From: Advenella sp. S44
GTDB lineage: Bacteria; Pseudomonadota; Gammaproteobacteria; Burkholderiales; Burkholderiaceae_B
DNA length: 64,000 nt
Reading direction: 5' to 3'
Assembly (NCBI RefSeq): GCF_002810445.1
Contig: NZ_NEXS01000009.1
Coordinates: 310,001-374,000 of the forward strand
How positions within the stretch are numbered: position 1 is the stretch's first letter; each line of letters opens with the position of its first letter. Shown one piece after another: positions 27,142-36,006 of the stretch. Below the pieces are notes generated by a model. The model was not told the DNA's origin. It searched no databases and was given only the letters and a program-made list of their open reading frames with translations. The position numbers were made by a program, and so were the translations under genes.

Positions 27142-28608
27142 CTACAAGTACGGCGAAGCCAGCCAGATCAGTTTGTTCCTGAGCGTTGCCAGCAACCCCT
27201 GCTTGCGTAATGACTCAAAAGTGACGCGCTGTGCATGCACGATTTCATTGTCGATGGCATCGTTAATCCACCCTGCCAGCCGACGGTCATACACTTCGAT
27301 ATCAATTTCAAAATTGAGCCGCAAGCTGCGCGAATCCCAGTTGGATGAGCCAATAAGCGACCAGCTATCGTCCACGGTCATCAGCTTGGAGTGGTCAAAA
27401 TTGCCCGAACCTTTCCACACCCGGCAGCCTGTCTCAATGACCTGATCGATCTGCGCCATCATGGCGTACTGGATCAGGCGTAGATTATTCTTGCCAGGAA
27501 TCACGATATCGACCCGCACGCCGCGCCGGGCTGCCGTAGTCAAGGCGCCGATCAGCACCTGATCAGGCAGAAAATAGGGCGACTGGATGCGAATATGCTT
27601 TTGTGCCACCGCGCAAGCGGCCAGCAGCAGCTTATGGGTGCTTTCAATTTCGCGGTCGGGTCCGGACGGCACGCAGCGTGCGGCCATATCAGCCGGCATG
27701 AACGCCGATTCTGCAGCAACCCAGTCGCCCAATTTGAGTTGTTCGCCCGTGGAAAAAAGCCAGTCATGGCAGAACACCACAAGCAACTGGGCCACGATCG
27801 GACCTCGCATGCGAAAGTGGATGTCGCGAGCAGTTTGGTCGTGTCCGATTTCTGTCAGGAATTCTTCCCGGATATTCATACCGCCCGCAAATCCGCTGGC
27901 GCCATCAACAACCAGGATTTTGCGGTGGCAGCGCATGTTGGCGTAGGGCATGCGCCAGGTGACTGCATTGGTTTCGAAAAGCGCCACCGTCACGCCCTTC
28001 TCTCTTAGTCGATGCACAATAGTGGGATGGGAATAGCGCACGCCAATCGAGTCGATCAGTACCCGCACGCGCACGCCACGCTCAAAGGCGGCAATAAGAC
28101 TGTCGGAAAAGCGGTGCCCGACAATATCGTTATCGAAAATATAAGTTTGCAGCAATACCGAATCTGTTGCCGAGTCAATGGCAGCAAGCATGGCCGGATA
28201 AGCCTGGTCCCCACCATTGAGCGGGATGATTTCGTTGCCGCCGCATAGAGGAAAACGGGTGACCGTGTCGCTGGCCCTTTTCAAGGACAGGCATTGCGCT
28301 GCCGCATAGCGGGTGAGGTCGCTGACCGTGACACTGCCATGGTCGGCGCCCTCCTTGAGCAGCCTGTCACGGTGGGACTTGATACGGGTCTGTCGGATCC
28401 GGTTAATACCCATAACAAAATACAGTACCGGCCCCAGAAACGGAGAAAAAATAACGACCCCGACCCAGGCGATGGCGGCACGCACGTCCCGCTTGGTCAG
28501 CGCAATATGCACGGCGGCCGAAACGCTCAGCCCTACGCTTACTGCGAAAATCAGATGGGTTTGATATTCAACCAGAAATTTCCACAGGGAAGACATCACA
28601 AAAGACAT
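27142..28608 (-). CDS. cls: Cardiolipin synthase
   Basis: 488-residue membrane enzyme that condenses two phosphatidylglycerol molecules. Two N-terminal hydrophobic segments precede two phospholipase D domains with HKD motifs HRKILVVDG (first) and HSKLMTVDD (second), each followed by the usual Gly/Asn segment (GFAGGMN, LIGSSNWDSRSL). Length matches ClsA (486). The window also encodes pssA and psd, so most of the zwitterionic and anionic phospholipid branch is present, though not contiguous. No strong ribosome binding site precedes the ATG at 28608. Confidence 0.92.
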   Translation of the reverse strand: MSFVMSSLWKFLVEYQTHLIFAVSVGLSVSAAVHIALTKRDVRAAIAWVGVVIFSPFLGPVLYFVMGINRIRQTRIKSHRDRLLKEGADHGSVTVSDLTRYAAAQCLSLKRASDTVTRFPLCGGNEIIPLNGGDQAYPAMLAAIDSATDSVLLQTYIFDNDIVGHRFSDSLIAAFERGVRVRVLIDSIGVRYSHPTIVHRLREKGVTVALFETNAVTWRMPYANMRCHRKILVVDGASGFAGGMNIREEFLTEIGHDQTARDIHFRMRGPIVAQLLVVFCHDWLFSTGEQLKLGDWVAAESAFMPADMAARCVPSGPDREIESTHKLLLAACAVAQKHIRIQSPYFLPDQVLIGALTTAARRGVRVDIVIPGKNNLRLIQYAMMAQIDQVIETGCRVWKGSGNFDHSKLMTVDDSWSLIGSSNWDSRSLRLNFEIDIEVYDRRLAGWINDAIDNEIVHAQRVTFESLRKQGLLATLRNKLIWLASPYL

Positions 28609-28713
28609 CCGCTTACCTTCAAAACCACTAAAAAGACAACAAAATAGTGTGTTGCACCCGTTTTTCCTTGTACGTTGAATACATACTTGTTATACTCTGA
28701 CGCTTACTCGGAT

Positions 28714-28790
28714 GGTGACTGTAGCTCAGTTGGTAGAGTCCCGGATTGTGATTCCGGTTGTCGTGGGTTCGAGCCCCATCAGTCACCCCA
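28714..28790 (+). tRNA. tRNA-His (anticodon GTG)
   Basis: 77 nt with encoded CCA and the extra 5' G (G-1, at 28714) paired with C73 that identifies tRNA-His. Acceptor GTGACTG pairs with CAGTCAC, the anticodon arm is CCGGA-TTGTGAT-TCCGG, and the T loop is GTGGGTTCGAGCCCCAT. Confidence 0.97.
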
Positions 28791-28831
28791 GTAATTTCAA
28801 CAAAAACAATAATACCCTATCACAACATGCT

Positions 28832-29036
28832 CTACCCAGTAATCGGGTCATGGCATTCACCAAACTCTCTTAGCAAACTCTCTTAGCATTAGCACTGAAT
28901 GACGCTAACCCGTAATCGCGGGATCGCATTCGTCAAATTTATTTATTCCCTGCTGGTTCTGCGAGCTCTGGCTTTATGGCGGGGTCGCATTCAGCGGCTC
29001 TACCCCATAAACCGGGGATGGGTATTCACCAAACTC
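28832..29036. repeat. Three degenerate 36-37-nt repeats with a conserved hairpin
   Basis: Copies lie at 28832-28867, 28905-28940 and 29000-29036. Each has a short C-run/G-run hairpin (ACCC..GGGT, CCCG..CGGG, CCCC..GGGG) followed by a conserved tail ATTCACCAAACTC or a variant of it. The stem sequence differs between copies while pairing is kept. A half copy (GGGGTCGCATTCAGC) sits near 28981. The repeats fill the 466-bp gap between tRNA-His and the small membrane protein gene; no other gene is visible there. Confidence 0.6.
28861..28886. repeat. Perfect 13-bp tandem duplication
   Basis: CAAACTCTCTTAG occurs twice without a gap (28861-28873, 28874-28886), at the end of the first hairpin repeat. 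It looks like a recent slippage event. Confidence 0.9.
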
Positions 29037-29256
29037 GATTCATCACTCCATCCCAACCGCATCGGGCCAAGCCCCTCGGCCGGTCATTCTCAAAATTTCT
29101 TAACCATACGCTATCGGGCAATACTGGCACGGTGGACGCTGCCCGTGCCGGAGCCAGACCTGACTGTCTCGCTGGTGTTGCACGCCTTCGACGACAACAC
29201 CACAGGGACGCCTTTCTTATCGGTCGTTTCCTTAGACTCCTGAAGAGTTTAAGTCC

Positions 29257-29469
29257 TTACTCTTCTGGCTGCTCATCCGATTTGCGGTTCAATTTCCATA
29301 CTGATACCAGTGCCGACATGAAAAAGGCCAGCAGCAGCCCCGCCATGGCGGCCACCAGAAAGTTATGCAGCCAGAACCACAACACGATAGTCAGCACGAA
29401 GGCCGTCGACAGCGGCCTGGCCGCCATGCCAGAGAGACACTGCCCCAGCCTTTCAAAAACACCTTTCAC
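29257..29469 (-). CDS. Small two-segment membrane protein, unknown function
   Basis: 70-residue protein with two hydrophobic segments (TAFVLTIVLWFWL and VAAMAGLLLAFFMSALV) and a charged C-terminus KLNRKSDEQPEE. I chose the GTG at 29469 because GAGG lies 7 bp before it; the longer ORF from 29517 adds a basic leader with no such site. The N-terminal FERLGQCLSGMAARPLS faintly recalls low-affinity iron permease-like small proteins, but it is too short for a family call. It is divergent from the ferredoxin oxidoreductase gene. Confidence 0.6.
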   Translation of the reverse strand: MKGVFERLGQCLSGMAARPLSTAFVLTIVLWFWLHNFLVAAMAGLLLAFFMSALVSVWKLNRKSDEQPEE

Positions 29470-29839
29470 TCTTTTTCCTCGATTCTTGCGCTTTGTTGCG
29501 CTAGCGACTAACATCACTCTAGGGCATACCCTGATTCATGCTGTTTTTATTTCCTTTTTTCAGGAAATCGCTTAAGTTTACGTTAACGTCAATTCGTTAA
29601 TGCGCCATTAACTTCATTGCCAGCCTGACAGCGGTTTTACCACGATTGCAGCATAGTGAGGAACTGCAATCAGGAAAGCAAAAACGTTGCGCCAGCCTGA
29701 CTGGCACGATGACGATATAGCGCCAGCCGAAAGGGTGGTGGACATTTCGGGTACGGGCACAAGATCCACAAGATACTTGCCAGCCACACCCCCGGAACCA
29801 TGCGTACCCATGCATATGATTCATATCGGAGACAACACA
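29470..29839. other. 370-bp divergent promoter region
   Basis: Lies between the small membrane protein gene and the ferredoxin oxidoreductase gene. The part at 29520-29620 is AT-rich and contains the palindromic motif listed separately. No gene is supported: an ATG-initiated extension of the downstream ORF from 29687 has no family character. Confidence 0.6.
29576..29593. promoter_or_regulatory. Palindromic motif resembling LiuR-type operators
   Basis: GTTTACGTTAACGTCAAT has the perfect core ACGTTAACGT (29580-29589). Read on the other strand it is ATTGACGTTAACGTAAAC, like sites of MerR-family regulators of branched-chain amino acid and fatty acid catabolism in proteobacteria. It lies about 245 bp before the ferredoxin oxidoreductase start. 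The match is from memory of the motif. Confidence 0.4.
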
Positions 29840-32800
29840 ATGAATGCCCCCCTACCTAAAGTGGCACAGGATGCCCTGAACAATACCACCATTGACGACA
29901 AATATAGCCTTGAAAGAGGTCGCGTCTATATGAGTGGCACCCAGGCGCTGGTGCGTCTGCCCATGCTGCAGAAAGACCGGGACCGGCGCGCCGGACTGGA
30001 CACCGGCGGTTTCATATCCGGGTACCGCGGCTCGCCCCTGGGCAATTTGGACTTGAGTCTGTGGAAGGCAAAAAAATACCTCGCCGAACATGAAATCTCT
30101 TTCCAGCCCGGCGTCAACGAAGAGCTTGGCGCCACCGCAGTTTGGGGTTCACAACAAGTCAATCTGTTTCCTGGCGCGACCAAACAGGGCGTCTTTGCCA
30201 TGTGGTATGGCAAGGGACCCGGCCTGGACCGCTCCATGGATGTATTCAAACATGCCAACTCGGCCGGCTCCAGCCAGTTTGGCGGCGTGCTGCTGCTGGC
30301 GGGCGATGACCATGCGGCCAAATCATCCACCGTTGCCTACCAGTCCGAGCATAACTTGCAATCGGCCGGCATTCCCGTTCTGTACCCCAGCAATGTGCAG
30401 GAATATCTGGACTTCGGCGTGCATGGCTGGGCCATGAGCCGCTATTCCGGCCTGTGGGTCGCCATGAAATGTGTTACCGACGTCATTGAATCGAGCTCGT
30501 CGGTCGAACTGGATCCGGATCGCGTCCAGACCATTACCCCCACCGATTTTGAGATGCCCGACGGTGGGCTGTCCATTCGCTGGCCCGATCCCCCGCTGGA
30601 TCAGGAAGCCCGACTGAATAATTACAAATTCTACGCAGCGCTGGCCTACGTGCGCGCCAACAAGCTGGACAAAATCATTTTTGATTCGCCCAAGGCCCGG
30701 TTTGGCATCATGACTGCCGGCAAAGCCTATCTGGATGTGCGCCAGGCGCTGACAGACCTGGGGCTGGATGAAGCCACCTGTGCCGATATCGGTATCCGGC
30801 TGTATAAAGTGGGCTGCGTCTGGCCGCTGGAAGCCCAGGGCGCCCGGCACTTTGCCGAAGGGCTGGATGAGATTCTGGTCGTTGAAGAAAAACGCCAGAT
30901 CATGGAATACGCCCTGAAGGAAGAACTGTATAACTGGCGCGACGACGTGAGGCCCGATGTCTACGGAAAATTTGACGCACGCGACGATGGCGGCGGCGAA
31001 TGGTCTGTGCCGCGCGGCAAATGGCTGCTGCCGGCCAATTACGAACTGTCCCCTGCCATTATTGCCAAGGCCATTGCCAAGCGCCTGGAGAAACATGCCC
31101 TGCCGGACGAAGTACGCGCCCGCATTCAGGCACGCATTGCCATTATTCACGCCAAGGAGCAGGATGCCAAGCGCCCTGTCGTCGTGCAGGATCGCAAGCC
31201 CTGGTTTTGTTCGGGCTGTCCGCATAATACGTCAACACGGGTTCCCGAAGGCTCGCGCGCTGTTGCAGGTATCGGCTGCCATTACATGACTATCTGGATG
31301 GATCGCAGCACCGACACCTTTACGCAGATGGGCGGAGAAGGCGTGCCCTGGATCGGCCAGAAAGACTTTACAACCACCAAGCATATTTTTGCCAATCTGG
31401 GTGACGGAACCTATTTTCACTCGGGCATCCTGGCTGTTCGCGCATCCATTGCCGCCAAAGTCAATATCACCTACAAGATTTTGTACAACGATGCCGTTGC
31501 CATGACCGGCGGACAGCCGGTGGACGGCACCCTGACGGTCCCCCAGATCAACGATCAGCTGCACGCCGAAGGCGCCAGTCGCATCGTCATAGTCACCGAT
31601 GAACCGGAAAAGTATAAAGGCGTGCGCCTGACCGGCGACCCCACCGTGTATCACCGCGATTCGCTTGATGATGTTCAATTGGAGCTGCGTGATACCGAAG
31701 GCACGACCATCCTGATTTATGACCAGACCTGCGCGACCGAGAAACGCCGGCGTCGCAAACGCAATGCGTATCCCGACCCCGACCGTCGCGTCTTTATTAA
31801 CGAAGCGGTCTGCGAAGGCTGCGGCGATTGTGGGGTCAAATCCAACTGTCTTTCCGTGGAACCGGTTGATACACCCATGGGCAGCAAGCGTCGCATCAAC
31901 CAGTCTTCGTGCAACAAAGATTATTCATGTCTTAATGGCTTCTGCCCCAGTTTTGTCACCGCCGAAGGCGCCAAGGTGCGCAAGCCGCAAACGGCCACGC
32001 TGTCTTTTGAAAAAATAGAAACCGATATTGCTGCCCCTGCCATGCCGGCGATCGAGCGCTCCTACAACATTCTGGTACCGGGCGTGGGCGGAACCGGCGT
32101 GGTGACCATCGGCGCCCTGCTGGGCATGGCGGCACACCTGGAAGGCAAAGGCGTCAATGTCCTGGATATCACGGGACTGGCACAAAAAGGCGGCGCTGTC
32201 GTCAGCCATGTACAAATCGGCAACCAGCCGGCAGACCTGCATTCGACCCGCATCGGCATGGGCGAAGCCGACCTGATAATCGGCTGCGACGCCATTGTCG
32301 CCGCGTCCCGTGAAATCACCTCAAAAACCCGCAAGGGCATCACGGTTGCAGCCATCAACAGCGCCAAGGTGCCGACAGCGGAAGTTTTCCAGAATCCCAA
32401 ATGGCAGTTCCCTTCTGCCATTACTGAAGCCGACATGCTGGATCTGCTGGGCAACGAAAAATGTGACTTCCTCGATGCCAATGGCTACGCGGTCGCCTTG
32501 TTGGGGGATGCGATTTTTGCCAATCCGTTGATGATGGGTTATGCCTGGCAAAAAGGATGGATCCCCCTGCACCACGAAAGCCTGGCGCGCGCCATTGAGC
32601 TCAATGGCGTTGCGGTAGACAAGAATCTGTCCGCCTTTGAGTGGGGCCGTTATCTGGCGCATCATGGCCTGCAGTCTGTGCCGCTTGCAGGTGGCAAACG
32701 TACGGCACGCCATGAGAATCTGATCAGCATGCCCGAGAGCACCGAGTCCCTGGTCAAGCGCCTTGAACAACACTTGACCAGATATCAAAACAACCGCTAC

Positions 32801-33400
32801 GCACAGCGCTTTACGCAGGCTGTCGCGCGTATCCGCGACACGGAAAGAAAGCTGGGGATTCGCAACGATATCCTCACCCAGGCAGTGGCACGCAATCTGG
32901 CCAAACTGATGAGCTACAAGGATGAATATGAAGTGGCACGCCTGTACACCGACCCGGCATACTTTGACAAACTGCGCGAACAATTTGAAGGAGAACCGGG
33001 ACGCGACTATGCCCTGCATGTGCATTTAGCGCCGCCCGCGTTCAGCAAAAAAGATAAAAAAGGCCACTTGATCAAGAAGAAATACGGCCCCTGGGTGCTG
33101 AAAGCCTTCGTCGTTCTGGCGCGTCTGAAGTCCTTGCGCGGCACCGCACTTGACCCGTTTGGCCGTACTGCAGAACGGCGCGCCGAGCGTGCCCTGGTCG
33201 AGAATTATTTCGATTTACTGGACGAGTTCAATCACAGCCTGAACGAGACCAATTACGATGCGGCGGTTCAGTTGGCTGTCCTGCCAGACGACATACGCGG
33301 TTACGGCCATATCAAGGAAGCCAATATGGAAAAAGCCGCCATTCGCCGGACCCAACTGCTGCAGATGTATCGCCGCGCAGTACTAAGCAAGGCCGCATAA
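29840..33400 (+). CDS. Fused indolepyruvate:ferredoxin oxidoreductase family protein
   Basis: 1186-residue multidomain enzyme of the 2-ketoacid:ferredoxin oxidoreductase superfamily, with IorA-like and IorB-like parts in one chain. In order: N-terminal pyrimidine-binding domain (GFISGYRGSPLG), the PP domain with NLGDGTYFHSGILA and YNDAVAMTGGQPVDG for thiamine diphosphate, a Cys-rich Fe-S segment (CEGCGDCGVKSNC, then CNKDYSCLNGFC), and the gamma-like domain (PGVGGTGVVTIGALLGMAAH). It should oxidatively decarboxylate an aryl- or branched-chain pyruvate to an acyl-CoA, reducing an electron carrier. Start ATG at 29840 with GGAG 9 bp upstream; the upstream in-frame ATG at 29687 is rejected. Confidence 0.9.
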   Translation: MNAPLPKVAQDALNNTTIDDKYSLERGRVYMSGTQALVRLPMLQKDRDRRAGLDTGGFISGYRGSPLGNLDLSLWKAKKYLAEHEISFQPGVNEELGATAVWGSQQVNLFPGATKQGVFAMWYGKGPGLDRSMDVFKHANSAGSSQFGGVLLLAGDDHAAKSSTVAYQSEHNLQSAGIPVLYPSNVQEYLDFGVHGWAMSRYSGLWVAMKCVTDVIESSSSVELDPDRVQTITPTDFEMPDGGLSIRWPDPPLDQEARLNNYKFYAALAYVRANKLDKIIFDSPKARFGIMTAGKAYLDVRQALTDLGLDEATCADIGIRLYKVGCVWPLEAQGARHFAEGLDEILVVEEKRQIMEYALKEELYNWRDDVRPDVYGKFDARDDGGGEWSVPRGKWLLPANYELSPAIIAKAIAKRLEKHALPDEVRARIQARIAIIHAKEQDAKRPVVVQDRKPWFCSGCPHNTSTRVPEGSRAVAGIGCHYMTIWMDRSTDTFTQMGGEGVPWIGQKDFTTTKHIFANLGDGTYFHSGILAVRASIAAKVNITYKILYNDAVAMTGGQPVDGTLTVPQINDQLHAEGASRIVIVTDEPEKYKGVRLTGDPTVYHRDSLDDVQLELRDTEGTTILIYDQTCATEKRRRRKRNAYPDPDRRVFINEAVCEGCGDCGVKSNCLSVEPVDTPMGSKRRINQSSCNKDYSCLNGFCPSFVTAEGAKVRKPQTATLSFEKIETDIAAPAMPAIERSYNILVPGVGGTGVVTIGALLGMAAHLEGKGVNVLDITGLAQKGGAVVSHVQIGNQPADLHSTRIGMGEADLIIGCDAIVAASREITSKTRKGITVAAINSAKVPTAEVFQNPKWQFPSAITEADMLDLLGNEKCDFLDANGYAVALLGDAIFANPLMMGYAWQKGWIPLHHESLARAIELNGVAVDKNLSAFEWGRYLAHHGLQSVPLAGGKRTARHENLISMPESTESLVKRLEQHLTRYQNNRYAQRFTQAVARIRDTERKLGIRNDILTQAVARNLAKLMSYKDEYEVARLYTDPAYFDKLREQFEGEPGRDYALHVHLAPPAFSKKDKKGHLIKKKYGPWVLKAFVVLARLKSLRGTALDPFGRTAERRAERALVENYFDLLDEFNHSLNETNYDAAVQLAVLPDDIRGYGHIKEANMEKAAIRRTQLLQMYRRAVLSKAA

Positions 33401-33574
33401 CACCGCCCCAGGGCCTCAATGTTGTGACGCGCCGATAAGGCAGCACACATTGCGCCCGGCTGCGGACCAAAGGATTCGAAACTTTGATGCACACCGCTTT
33501 ATCGTCAGAAGTTACAAAGCCGGCGCCGTTCGTCACTATAATGGTGGGTTTGATAACTCTTTTTCGGAGCCCTT

Positions 33575-33982
33575 ATGAAAACCAAGTCCGTACTCGATCA
33601 GCAAGACGTACAAAAAATCCTTGATGCGGCAGCCGCACATGCGACGCAAAACAACTGGGCCGTGACGATCGCCGTTACCGACGATGGCGGCCATTTACTG
33701 GGACTCAAACGCCTTGACGGCGCAGCTCCGATATCGGCCCATATCGCGCCGGCCAAGGCGCATACTGCCGCATTGAGTCAACGCGAAACCAAAGGCTATG
33801 AAGATATGATCAATAATGGTCGGGTGTCCTTTTTGTCTGCGCCAGCCATTGAAGGCATGCTTGAAGGTGGCGTACCCGTTATTGTTGACGGCCAAACCAT
33901 TGGCGCGGTCGGCGTATCGGGCGTTCAGGCAAGCCAGGATGCGGAAATCGCAAAAGCCGGCATTGCGGCAATTGCTGCCTGA
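33575..33982 (+). CDS. GlcG/HbpS-family heme-binding-like protein
   Basis: 135-residue protein of the GlcG/HbpS (DUF336) family. It has the typical VTDDGGHLLGLKRLDGAAP strand-turn and the C-terminal segment GGVPVIVDGQTIGAVGVSGV. Some family members bind heme extracellularly; others sit in glycolate or catabolic operons with no known activity. There is no signal peptide here, so a cytoplasmic role is likely. GGAG lies about 8 bp before the ATG. Confidence 0.82.
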   Translation: MKTKSVLDQQDVQKILDAAAAHATQNNWAVTIAVTDDGGHLLGLKRLDGAAPISAHIAPAKAHTAALSQRETKGYEDMINNGRVSFLSAPAIEGMLEGGVPVIVDGQTIGAVGVSGVQASQDAEIAKAGIAAIAA

Positions 33983-34353
33983 GTAACAAGTATTGGAGCC
34001 AGCCGCAGCGCCGGCTCCATGCCGGGCGGCGCGCCGCCGCAAATCGCAGCGGCCCGTTTTTAGTGGGATCGGCAACGATCGAATGGGTGCACATGCGTAC
34101 GCAAACGCACGTAAATCCAGTCAATATTGTTATTCAGCAACCTCAAAATGGGTCTGAATAAATCAGGGCAATCACCTATATCGTGCATTTTTCGCTGCAC
34201 TGCACACAATATAGCGGTATGATATTTACCCCTCGCATAACATTCATTGTGCTTCCGGCTCTTTTTCACGCAACTTTCTTTGCGTTGAAGTGACTCCGGC
34301 GCGAATGCGTTTGCCCCCTGAAACCCTTAACCTGCTCATTAAATTCAATTCAT
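33983..34353. other. 371-bp gap upstream of gdhA; no gene seen
   Basis: The first part has a GCCGGCGCTGCGGCTGGCTC-like inverted stretch just after the HbpS stop (AGCCGGCGCTGCGGCTGG region, near 34000-34020), which may fold as a terminator, but without a T-tract. The rest is AT-rich and probably holds the gdhA promoter. No ORF or RNA gene is supported. Confidence 0.5.
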
Positions 34354-35706
34354 ATGACATATATTGATACGACGCTGGCCCGTCTGGCCAAATCCAGCCC
34401 ATCGCAATCGGAGTTCTATCAGGCAGTCCGCGAAGTGCTGGAATCGCTGTCCCCTTTGTTCGACAAAGAAAAACACTATCTGGATCAGAACATTATTGAG
34501 CGCATCGTTGAGCCGGAGCGTCAGATTATGTTTCGGGTAACCTGGGTAGACGACAAGGGCAAAATCAATGTCAATAAGGGTTATAGAGTTGAATTTAACT
34601 CCGCCATCGGTCCTTACAAAGGCGGGTTGCGTTTTCATCCCAGCGTGTCATCGAGCATCATCAAATTCCTTGGCTTTGAGCAAACGTTCAAAAACTCGCT
34701 TACCGGCCTGGCTATCGGCGGCGGCAAAGGCGGCAGCGATTTCGATCCCAAAGGCAAATCAGATAATGAAATCATGAGCTTTTGCCAGGCCTTTATGTCT
34801 GAGCTTTACCGCCATATTGGCCCTACCATTGATGTGCCCGCCGGCGATATCGGCGTGGGTGGACGTGAAATCGGCTATCTTTTCGGCCAGTACAAGCGCC
34901 TGACGGGTCGCTACGAAGGTGTACTTACCGGCAAGCGCGTTCCATGGGGCGGCTCGCTGGTCCGCACGGAAGCCACGGGTTACGGGGCTGTCTATTTTGC
35001 CCTGAACATGTTGCAACACGCGGGTGACCATATGGACGGCAAGGTGTGCGCTGTGTCTGGCGCTGGTAACGTTGCCATCTATACCATCGAAAAATTGTAT
35101 CAGTTGGGGGCAAGACCGGTAAGCTGCAGCGATTCGCGTGGCATGATCTATCACAAGACCGGCATCAACCTGGAAACCCTGAAACGCTTGAAGGAACACC
35201 AGCAGGCGCCGCTGCAAGAGTATTTGGAAGCGCATCCCGATGCGGTGTTCAAGCCCGTGACCGATTACGCAGCAGGTCGCAATGAGGTCTGGTCAGTGCC
35301 ATGTGATCTGGCCTTCCCCAGCGCGACACAGAACGAACTGAACCAGGCTGATGCCCTCGCCCTGCTGGCCAATGGCTGCAAACTGGTCGCCGAAGGCGCC
35401 AATATGCCTTCCACACCGGAGGCCATCGAGGAATTTATCAAGGCAGGCATTCATTATGCGCCGGGCAAGGCAGCCAATGCCGGCGGCGTGGCCACCAGCC
35501 AGCTCGAAATGGCCCAGAATTCAGCCATGATCCAATGGACCTTTGATGAGGTCGACCTGCGCCTGAAAAAGATCATGCAAAATATTTTCATCACAGCGTC
35601 TGAAACAGCAGATGAATTCAATGAACCGGGCAATCTGGCGCTTGGCGCCAATATTGCTGGTTTTCGCAAAGTCGCCGACGCCATGATAGATCAGGGCGCC
35701 GTCTGA
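34354..35706 (+). CDS. gdhA: NADP-specific glutamate dehydrogenase
   Basis: 450-residue enzyme that forms glutamate from 2-oxoglutarate and ammonium (E. coli GdhA 447). The substrate-binding core PYKGGLRFHPSV, the catalytic Lys in GGGKGGSDFDPKGKSD, and DVPAGDIGVGGREIGYL are present. The Rossmann motif is VSGAGNVAIYTIEKL. The C-terminus NIAGFRKVADAMIDQGAV is typical of the hexameric NADP type. No strong ribosome binding site precedes the ATG. Its transcript probably ends at the bidirectional hairpin at 35886-35925. Confidence 0.96.
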   Translation: MTYIDTTLARLAKSSPSQSEFYQAVREVLESLSPLFDKEKHYLDQNIIERIVEPERQIMFRVTWVDDKGKINVNKGYRVEFNSAIGPYKGGLRFHPSVSSSIIKFLGFEQTFKNSLTGLAIGGGKGGSDFDPKGKSDNEIMSFCQAFMSELYRHIGPTIDVPAGDIGVGGREIGYLFGQYKRLTGRYEGVLTGKRVPWGGSLVRTEATGYGAVYFALNMLQHAGDHMDGKVCAVSGAGNVAIYTIEKLYQLGARPVSCSDSRGMIYHKTGINLETLKRLKEHQQAPLQEYLEAHPDAVFKPVTDYAAGRNEVWSVPCDLAFPSATQNELNQADALALLANGCKLVAEGANMPSTPEAIEEFIKAGIHYAPGKAANAGGVATSQLEMAQNSAMIQWTFDEVDLRLKKIMQNIFITASETADEFNEPGNLALGANIAGFRKVADAMIDQGAV

Positions 35707-35760
35707 TTTAACGTAATGCGCGCTGCCAGATTGCTCTTATTCGCCATCGGCAGCGGCACG

Positions 35761-35844
35761 CTGTAATCTGTAAGCTGCAAGCTGTAATTTACGATTTGTA
35801 TTCTACGTTCTGCTGGCTGCGATCTTTAATCTGCGCAGCGACCT
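35761..35844. repeat. Tandem array of six 14-bp units downstream of gdhA
   Basis: Contiguous units at 35761, 35775, 35789, 35803, 35817 and 35831 with consensus CTGCGATCTGTAAT. Units 1, 2, 3 and 5 match at 10 to 13 of 14 positions; units 4 and 6 are decayed (8 and 7). Phase is kept throughout. It lies 54 bp after the gdhA stop, before the terminator. Confidence 0.7.
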
Positions 35845-35885
35845 GCGGGCGGGCAATCTTCTAGCAGCAATCGCGGCAACAATAC

Positions 35886-35925
35886 AAAAAAGCCTCGCAC
35901 TCAATATCTGAGCGCGAGGCTTTTT
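35886..35925. terminator. Bidirectional intrinsic terminator between gdhA and pnp
   Basis: AGCCTCGC (35891-35898) pairs with GCGAGGCT (35914-35921), flanked by five or six A on the left and five T on the right, so it can stop both gdhA and pnp transcripts. Confidence 0.88.
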
Positions 35926-36006
35926 ACCAACTGCGGCATATGCCCGCAACGGTCAGCCGTGCAGGCAGTATTGCTTCAAGGGAAGCAATACGTGTGAGGG
36001 CTGCAG

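Noticed and set aside
28832-29036. CRISPR array reading of the hairpin repeats
   Set aside because: Only three degenerate copies at unequal distances (73 and 95 bp) and no cas genes.
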